Source: QHBQ01 sp038230695
GTDB lineage: Bacteria > Chloroflexota > Chloroflexia > QHBQ01
Assembly: GCA_038230695.1 (NCBI GenBank)
Contig: JBBRMT010000186.1
Location: forward strand, 1 to 9,374
Reading direction: 5' to 3'
DNA length: 9,374 bases
Shown here: positions 5,237-9,374 of the stretch, one piece after another
Position numbering within the stretch: position 1 is the stretch's first letter
How the letters are laid out: the number at the start of each line of letters is the position of its first letter
Position numbers and translations under genes: made by a program
The notes under the pieces: model-generated
The model's input: the letters and a program-made list of their open reading frames with translations, nothing else
Told to the model about the DNA's origin: nothing
Database searches by the model: none

Positions 5237-5538
5237 GGCTTGGAAATGGGGATTTGCACATGATTAACGGACTGATTGAGCAACCGCGAGTAGCAAGGCG
5301 ACCAACGCGCCGCCGCAGGATGTTGCGTCTGCTGCTGCGTTTCGTGCTGCACGTAGCGGTGGCGACACTGCTGGCCGCGCTGCTATACGTCACGCCGGTG
5401 GCGCTCTATATTCTGACCGACGGCACGCCCATCCCCGCGATGCAGATGTGGTGGGGTTCGTTCCTCAGCTTCCTGCTGGTGCTATATATCGGCAAGACTT
5501 TGTACGACACCCTGTTTTTTGACCACTACCAACGCTAA
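5233..5538 (+). CDS. Small two-helix membrane protein, hypothetical
   Basis: ATG 5233 overlaps the hydrolase stop (ATGA), giving 101 residues by translational coupling. An in-frame ATG at 5260 with GGGGA about 7 nt upstream would give 92 residues and is nearly as good. The N-terminal part is strongly basic (VARRPTRRRRMLR), followed by a first membrane helix (LLLRFVLHVAVATLLAALLY) extending to about residue 55 and a second one (WWGSFLSFLLVLYIGKTLY) near residues 73-92. By the positive-inside rule the basic N-terminus should be cytoplasmic. No family is recognised. Its place between a hydrolase and a membrane kinase, with an overlap upstream and a 47-nt gap downstream, suggests a subunit or membrane partner of the same pathway. 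Confidence 0.8.
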   Translation: MRLGNGDLHMINGLIEQPRVARRPTRRRRMLRLLLRFVLHVAVATLLAALLYVTPVALYILTDGTPIPAMQMWWGSFLSFLLVLYIGKTLYDTLFFDHYQR

Positions 5539-5552
5539 CCTCACTCAGCCTT

Positions 5553-5566
5553 CCCCAGAAATGGGG
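5553..5566 (+). other. Short hairpin with GAAA loop before the kinase gene
   Basis: CCCCA (5553-5557), GAAA, TGGGG (5562-5566): a 5-bp perfect stem capped by a GNRA-type tetraloop in the 47-nt gap between the small membrane protein and the kinase gene. GGAG follows at 5569-5572, 13 nt from ATG 5586. It may protect the message or tune initiation; there is no T-run to make it a terminator. Confidence 0.4.
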
Positions 5567-5585
5567 TAGGAGAAATAGGTAATAG

Positions 5586-7118
5586 ATGACGAGCCACGAC
5601 ATTACTGCCCTGGTAATATCGTTCGCCTACGCCTTTGCCCTGCTGGGCGTGGCCGAGGGGCTACGCATATTTTTCAAGGTAAAGCCCGATTACACCCGCA
5701 AGCTGGTGCATATCGGCGCGGGGATGTGGGTTTGGGGCGAACTGGCGCTGTTCGACAACTGGTGGGCGGCGATCATCCCCTTCGCCACCTTTATCCTGCT
5801 CAACTATGCCTCCTACCGCGTGCAGCTAGTCAAGTCGGTGGAGACCGGCGAAGGCGCAGGCACCGTTTACTTCGCCATCTCAGTCGCGCTGCTCACCTTC
5901 CTTTGGCAGCCGTCGCTGGACCTAACTTATGCGGCTGTAGGCGGGGTGATGGCGATGACCTGGGGCGATGCCGCCGCCGCGCTGGTGGGGCGGGCTATAG
6001 GGCGACACCCCTACTACATCTATCGCCCTGGCGTGGGCGGCTTGCGTAGCCTCGAAGGTTCGCTGGCGATGTTCGCCTTCAGTTTCCTCAGCATTGCGGC
6101 CACGCTGCTGATCTTTGCCGCAGACTTTTCCAGCAACACACTGCTAACTGTATTTGGCATTGCCCTACTTGCCGCTATCTGCGCCACCATCATCGAGGCA
6201 GTTACGCCGCTGGGCCTCGATAATCTCAGCGTACCGTTGCTCACCGCTGCGCTGCTGGCGATGCTGGGCGAAGGGAGGCTAGATCCATGGCGGTTGGCGG
6301 GCGGGCTGGCTTTGAGTGCGATAATTGCCGCCGCCGCTTATTATGCACGAGCGCTGGATGTTAGCGGAGCGCTAGGTGCGGTGGTGACGGGTACGAGCAT
6401 CATCGCCTTTGGCGGTTGGACGTGGGGATTGCTGCTGATCGCTTTCTTTGTCACTTCCAGCGCCCTATCGCGCTATCAGGCAAAGGAAAAGCAGGGGTTG
6501 GAGGCGGAGAAGTTCGACAAAGGCAGTCGCCGTGACTGGGGTCAGACTCTTGCCAATGGCGGGGTGGCCGCGCTGCTGGCTCTTGCCCATCTGCTCTGGC
6601 CCTATCCCTGGCTGCTGGCCGCATTCGTTGCCGCTATCGCTACGGTTAATGCCGACACCTGGGCGACCGAACTGGGAGTGTTGAGCAAGCAGCCTCCACG
6701 CCTGATCACCAGCGGCAAATCGGTGGCGGTTGGTACATCGGGCGCGATTACAAGGTGGGGAACTACGGCGGCGGCAAATGGCGCATTGTTGATAGGCATC
6801 GTTGCTGCGCTGCTACTCGGCGGGCGGGCGCTGCTGGGGTACGCAAGTGAGCTAACCACCACGCAGGCTGTGGGTTTGCTGGCTGCTGCGGTAATTGGCG
6901 GGCTGGCGGGCGCACTGTTCGACAGCCTGCTGGGGGCAACCGTGCAGGTGATTTACTACTCGCCCGCCCGCGACAAGGAGACCGAGAAGCAGTTTGATGC
7001 CGACGGCAGCGCCAATACATATAAGCGAGGTTGGCGCTGGCTCAACAACGATGCGGTAAACTTCCTCAGTTCGCTAATCGGCGCAGCGGTGGGTGCAATG
7101 GTATTTCTCATCTTTTAG
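5586..7118 (+). CDS. Fused phytol kinase (VTE5-like) and DUF92 phytyl-phosphate kinase (VTE6-like)
   Basis: A 510-residue polytopic membrane protein made of two kinase-type halves. Residues 1 to about 235 carry dolichol/phytol kinase motifs: RKLVHIGAG (38-46), WGDAAAALVGRAIGR (126-140), RSLEGSLAMF (154-163) and EAVTPLGLDNLSVPLL (204-219). Residues about 236-510 are DUF92: KGSRRDWGQTLANGG (312-326), NADTWATELG (355-364), GTSGAIT (383-389) and WLNNDAVNF (485-493). Known: plant VTE5 converts phytol to phytyl phosphate using CTP, and VTE6, a DUF92 protein, makes phytyl diphosphate. Inferred: one polypeptide performs both steps, returning phytol or another prenyl alcohol to bacteriochlorophyll, quinone or lipid synthesis. 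The frame is uninterrupted through the junction, so this is a genuine fusion. ATG 5586 is the first start; its Shine-Dalgarno (GGAG, 13 nt away) is weak. Farnesol or geranylgeraniol is an alternative substrate. Confidence 0.9.
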   Translation: MTSHDITALVISFAYAFALLGVAEGLRIFFKVKPDYTRKLVHIGAGMWVWGELALFDNWWAAIIPFATFILLNYASYRVQLVKSVETGEGAGTVYFAISVALLTFLWQPSLDLTYAAVGGVMAMTWGDAAAALVGRAIGRHPYYIYRPGVGGLRSLEGSLAMFAFSFLSIAATLLIFAADFSSNTLLTVFGIALLAAICATIIEAVTPLGLDNLSVPLLTAALLAMLGEGRLDPWRLAGGLALSAIIAAAAYYARALDVSGALGAVVTGTSIIAFGGWTWGLLLIAFFVTSSALSRYQAKEKQGLEAEKFDKGSRRDWGQTLANGGVAALLALAHLLWPYPWLLAAFVAAIATVNADTWATELGVLSKQPPRLITSGKSVAVGTSGAITRWGTTAAANGALLIGIVAALLLGGRALLGYASELTTTQAVGLLAAAVIGGLAGALFDSLLGATVQVIYYSPARDKETEKQFDADGSANTYKRGWRWLNNDAVNFLSSLIGAAVGAMVFLIF

Positions 7119-7238
7119 CCGCCTGACCACTGGGTAAGTAAAGCAGCAAAGTTTGATGGTGGAGATGTAGTTTCCCCCCCATCGGAAGGGGAGAATATCA
7201 GAACTTTGTTTATCTGGTACTCATGCCTCATGCCGCGC

Positions 7239-8372
7239 CTAGCGATTGATGATATTAAACGCTGCTGCCCAGAATACCACCTGCACCGCCGCCGCGCCCG
7301 CGTAGAGAAAGTGAGCTGCCGCGCTGTCGCGTAGCTGGATATAGAGGCCAATGGCAAGATTGGCGGCAACTACCGCCAGAGCGAAGGCAGGCAGGTGGAA
7401 GGTATCGGCGATTGGCGCAGCACGGTCGGCTACACCAATAGCATCCCAGTGGAAGGTGAGGAATGGCTTGTCGTTGCCAGGGATTTCGATGCAGAGGTAG
7501 GCAAACAGCGCGGCGTTGATCAGCAGGGCAAGGGCGATCAACGCCTGACCCAGTCGGTCGCTCCACAATGGGTGGCTGATAAAGCCGCGCCGCAACGTAG
7601 TCTGGGTGGGCGCTTCGGTAGGGGCAAGGGCGTGTCGCGCCCGAAAGTCGGCGATGAATTGCTCATCGTGGGCAGGCGAGATGGCATAGACCAGCGTATC
7701 AGTCACCACATACAGCAAGCGGCGGTTGGGTGCGGTGGCGTAGACAAGGACAGGGTGCTGAGTGCTGAACGCTGAACGCTGAGTGGGGGCATCATCTCCT
7801 ACAGCGGCGCTACCATCGGTTAGCAACAGGGGTGAGGTTTCTGGTTCAGGGGCGGGCAGGGTAGGGAGGGCGAGGCCGCCGGTTAGTTCGCGGCTGACTG
7901 CCTCCTCCGGCTTATCCAACCTGAAATCAGCATGCGGAAAGCTGAAATCCGCCTCGGCCTGACCAATGCGGTAGCCGGGCCAGCGCAGGCCCGACCAGCG
8001 GCGCAGCCTGGGCTGCGCGTCGAGTTGGGCGGCGGGAACGAGCGCGATCACGTTCGCCATCGGCACCACCTGGCTGAGTCCGCCCCAGTTGATGGTGAAG
8101 GCGTTGCGGTCAGCGCTGTAACTCAGGCGGAAGTAGGCGACTAGCCAGTAGCCGAAGGCAACATCGGCGATTAGCAGCAGAAAGAGCAGCACACCCAGCG
8201 CGAAGCTGGCAAGGTCAGCCACGTTAACCTGGATTAGATTGAATAGCAATATGGCAATGATAACCGTTGCCGCCACGCTGAGGAGCAAGGATAGCACACC
8301 AAATGCCGCCCCAGCGGAGGGGGCGGCGGGCCAGTTACTGATGCTCAGGGTTTTGGTGGGGCGATTTGCCAT
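7239..8372 (-). CDS. Membrane protein with PH-like region and DUF1648-like C-terminus
   Basis: 377 residues. Two membrane helices (about 23-47 and 55-80) are followed by a beta-rich region resembling bacterial PH domains. It begins YFRLSYSADRNAFTINWG (80-97) and continues through VVPMANVIALVP and GYRIGQ to LLYVVTDTLVYAISP (219-233) and FIADFRARH. It is split by a Pro/Thr-rich linker at about 168-207. Three more helices lie at about 275-296, 328-346 and 354-375. The stretch around LTFHWDAIGVADR (305-317) resembles the loop of DUF1648-type proteins. Its ATG lies 1 nt after the ilvE stop and has no clear Shine-Dalgarno, so it is probably translated by coupling. Four heptamers in the DNA at 7755-7782 encode part of the linker. 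Function unknown; membrane location is secure, while the PH-like call is moderate. Confidence 0.82.
   Translation of the reverse strand: MANRPTKTLSISNWPAAPSAGAAFGVLSLLLSVAATVIIAILLFNLIQVNVADLASFALGVLLFLLLIADVAFGYWLVAYFRLSYSADRNAFTINWGGLSQVVPMANVIALVPAAQLDAQPRLRRWSGLRWPGYRIGQAEADFSFPHADFRLDKPEEAVSRELTGGLALPTLPAPEPETSPLLLTDGSAAVGDDAPTQRSAFSTQHPVLVYATAPNRRLLYVVTDTLVYAISPAHDEQFIADFRARHALAPTEAPTQTTLRRGFISHPLWSDRLGQALIALALLINAALFAYLCIEIPGNDKPFLTFHWDAIGVADRAAPIADTFHLPAFALAVVAANLAIGLYIQLRDSAAAHFLYAGAAAVQVVFWAAAFNIINR
7755..7782 (-). repeat. Four tandem heptamers inside a coding sequence
   Basis: Plus-strand units GTGCTGA, GTGCTGA, ACGCTGA and ACGCTGA (minus strand TCAGCGT twice, then TCAGCAC twice). 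The 28-bp run lies in frame in the membrane-protein gene and encodes residues about 197-206 (TQRSAFSTQH), within its disordered linker. Similar heptanucleotide repeats are usually intergenic in cyanobacteria and some Chloroflexota. Confidence 0.8.
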
Positions 8373-8373
8373 C

Positions 8374-9360
8374 TCAGTAGATTGGGGTGAGCCAGTTGCG
8401 ATACTGCGGTGTCTTGCCGCGCACTGCGTCGAAGTAGAGTCGCTGCACGGCGGCAGCGACGGGGCCGATGCTGCCGCTGCCGACCTGACGGTGGTCCACC
8501 GAACCGATCGGCGCGATCTGTGCGCCGGTGCCGGTTAGGAAGATCTCATCGGCGGAGTAGAGTTCGGTGCGGTCAATCGCCCGCTCGATTACCTCCATGC
8601 CCATCTGCTCACGGACAAGGGTCATGATCGTGGCGCGAGTGATGCCTTCCAGTATGTTCTCCGTCACCGGCGGGGTAATCAGCTTGCCGCCCCTCAGCAT
8701 GAACAGGTTCTCGGCGCTGCCTTCGGAGACGTGGCCTTCCATGGTCAGCATAATCGCCTCGTCGAAGCCCTTCAGCGCCGCCTCAGTCTTGGCGAAGGCG
8801 GAGTTGACGTAAGCGCCATTTATCTTGGAGCGGGCGGGCATCATGTTGTCGTCAACCCGCCGCCACGAGGAAACCCCCACGCTTATCGCCCGGCTGATGT
8901 CAATATAATCGCCGTAAGGTTGCATGATGATGCAGAACTGGTTGTTCAGGTTGTGTAGGCGCACGCCAATCGCCTCGGACGATTTGTAGAAGGTGGGGCG
9001 AACGTAGACATCCTGATGCAGATTGCAGCGACGCACAAGCTCGTTGGTAATGCCGCAGAGATCCTCGACCGTGTAGGAATGTTGCATCAGCAGGGTCTTG
9101 GCCGACTCCAGTAGGCGTTGGTAGTGTTCGGCCAGGCGGAAGAGGTAAAGCTGATTATCGCTGTCGTTCCAGTAGCCACGAATGCCTTCGAAACAGGCGG
9201 TGCCATAGGCAAAGGCGTGGGTCATAACGCTGATTTTGGCATCCTTGAGCGGCACATAGTCGCCCTGGAAAAATGCGTACACAGTCTGGTCCTGCTCCAC
9301 GCCGGGAGCCTCACCGACGGATGGCTGGACCTGGGGCCGCAGTACAGTGCTGGTTGCCAT
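8374..9360 (-). CDS. ilvE: Branched-chain amino acid aminotransferase (class IV)
   Basis: 328 residues. It catalyses PLP-dependent transamination between leucine, isoleucine or valine and 2-oxoglutarate in the cytoplasm, the last step of branched-chain amino acid synthesis. Class IV fold-type signatures are present: ACFEGIRGY (55-63); RPTFYKSSEAIGV (121-133); PLP-binding Lys179 in ARSKINGAYVNSAFAK; EGSAENLF (213-220) with Glu217 placed to bind the cofactor pyridine nitrogen; LEGITRATI (237-245); and LTGTGAQIAPI (275-285). Length is slightly above the usual 300-310 because of an N-terminal extension of about 20 residues before QTVYAFFQGDYVPL. AGGAG at 9374-9370 lies 9 nt before ATG 9360, so this start is well supported. 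It is the first visible gene of a two-gene unit with the membrane protein 1 nt downstream; no other branched-chain gene is in view. D-amino acid aminotransferase and aminodeoxychorismate lyase share the fold but fit these motifs less well. Confidence 0.95.
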   Translation of the reverse strand: MATSTVLRPQVQPSVGEAPGVEQDQTVYAFFQGDYVPLKDAKISVMTHAFAYGTACFEGIRGYWNDSDNQLYLFRLAEHYQRLLESAKTLLMQHSYTVEDLCGITNELVRRCNLHQDVYVRPTFYKSSEAIGVRLHNLNNQFCIIMQPYGDYIDISRAISVGVSSWRRVDDNMMPARSKINGAYVNSAFAKTEAALKGFDEAIMLTMEGHVSEGSAENLFMLRGGKLITPPVTENILEGITRATIMTLVREQMGMEVIERAIDRTELYSADEIFLTGTGAQIAPIGSVDHRQVGSGSIGPVAAAVQRLYFDAVRGKTPQYRNWLTPIY

Positions 9361-9369
9361 TCTTGCTTT

Positions 9370-9374
9370 CTCCT
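9370..9374 (-). promoter_or_regulatory. Ribosome binding site of ilvE
   Basis: Minus-strand AGGAG lies at the right edge of the window, 9 nt before ATG 9360. Its promoter, if adjacent, lies outside the window. Confidence 0.7.

Noticed and set aside
7172..7195. CCCC/GGGG stem between the converging kinase and membrane-protein genes as a terminator
   Set aside because: The stem is only about 4 bp with an uneven loop and there is no T-run, so it is not supportable as a terminator.

Overview
The window most likely comes from a member of the Chloroflexota, possibly a phototrophic Chloroflexales-type genome. This is an inference. It rests on moderately high GC, intergenic spaces filled with short palindromes ending in CGCCCCTA and with CGGAA-type tandem motifs, a large NACHT-HEAT ATPase, and a prenyl-alcohol (phytol) kinase gene beside an alpha/beta hydrolase. 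No rRNA, tRNA, CRISPR array or transposase gene was seen.

Layout. (1) Positions 1-2423, minus strand: the first 807 codons of a STAND/NACHT ATPase whose 3' end lies outside the window. Its C-terminus is a run of near-identical 99-bp HEAT-type repeats. This is the largest gene in the window and is easy to miss, because a long antisense open frame and several short frames shadow it and its own stop codon is off the edge. (2) About 2440-2850: a repeat-rich divergent spacer with outward-facing promoters for the NACHT gene and for a small gene of unknown function (2882-3253). (3) 3254-3661: about 400 bp without a gene, packed with short palindromes. (4) 3662-4126, minus strand: a hypothetical 154-residue protein. 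Its extended -10 promoter diverges from that of the next operon. (5) 4277-7118, plus strand: a three-gene operon of alpha/beta hydrolase, a small two-helix membrane protein, and a 510-residue membrane protein that joins a phytol-kinase (VTE5-like) half to a DUF92 (VTE6-like) half. (6) 7239-9360, minus strand: a branched-chain amino acid aminotransferase (ilvE) followed after 1 nt by a membrane protein with a PH-like region.

How the genes may work together. The middle operon is best read as a prenyl-alcohol salvage module. The hydrolase would release an alcohol such as phytol from an ester, possibly (bacterio)chlorophyll. The fused kinase would then phosphorylate it twice to the diphosphate for reuse in pigment or quinone synthesis. 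The kinase assignment rests on family motifs; the hydrolase substrate is inferred from context only. The NACHT gene has the architecture of bacterial NLR-like immune ATPases. Its repeats look recently expanded and differ mainly at a few positions, as expected of a diversifying recognition surface. Its N-terminus carries no recognisable enzymatic effector, only a three-fold Gly/Asn/Tyr-rich decapeptide repeat that could be a self-assembly motif.
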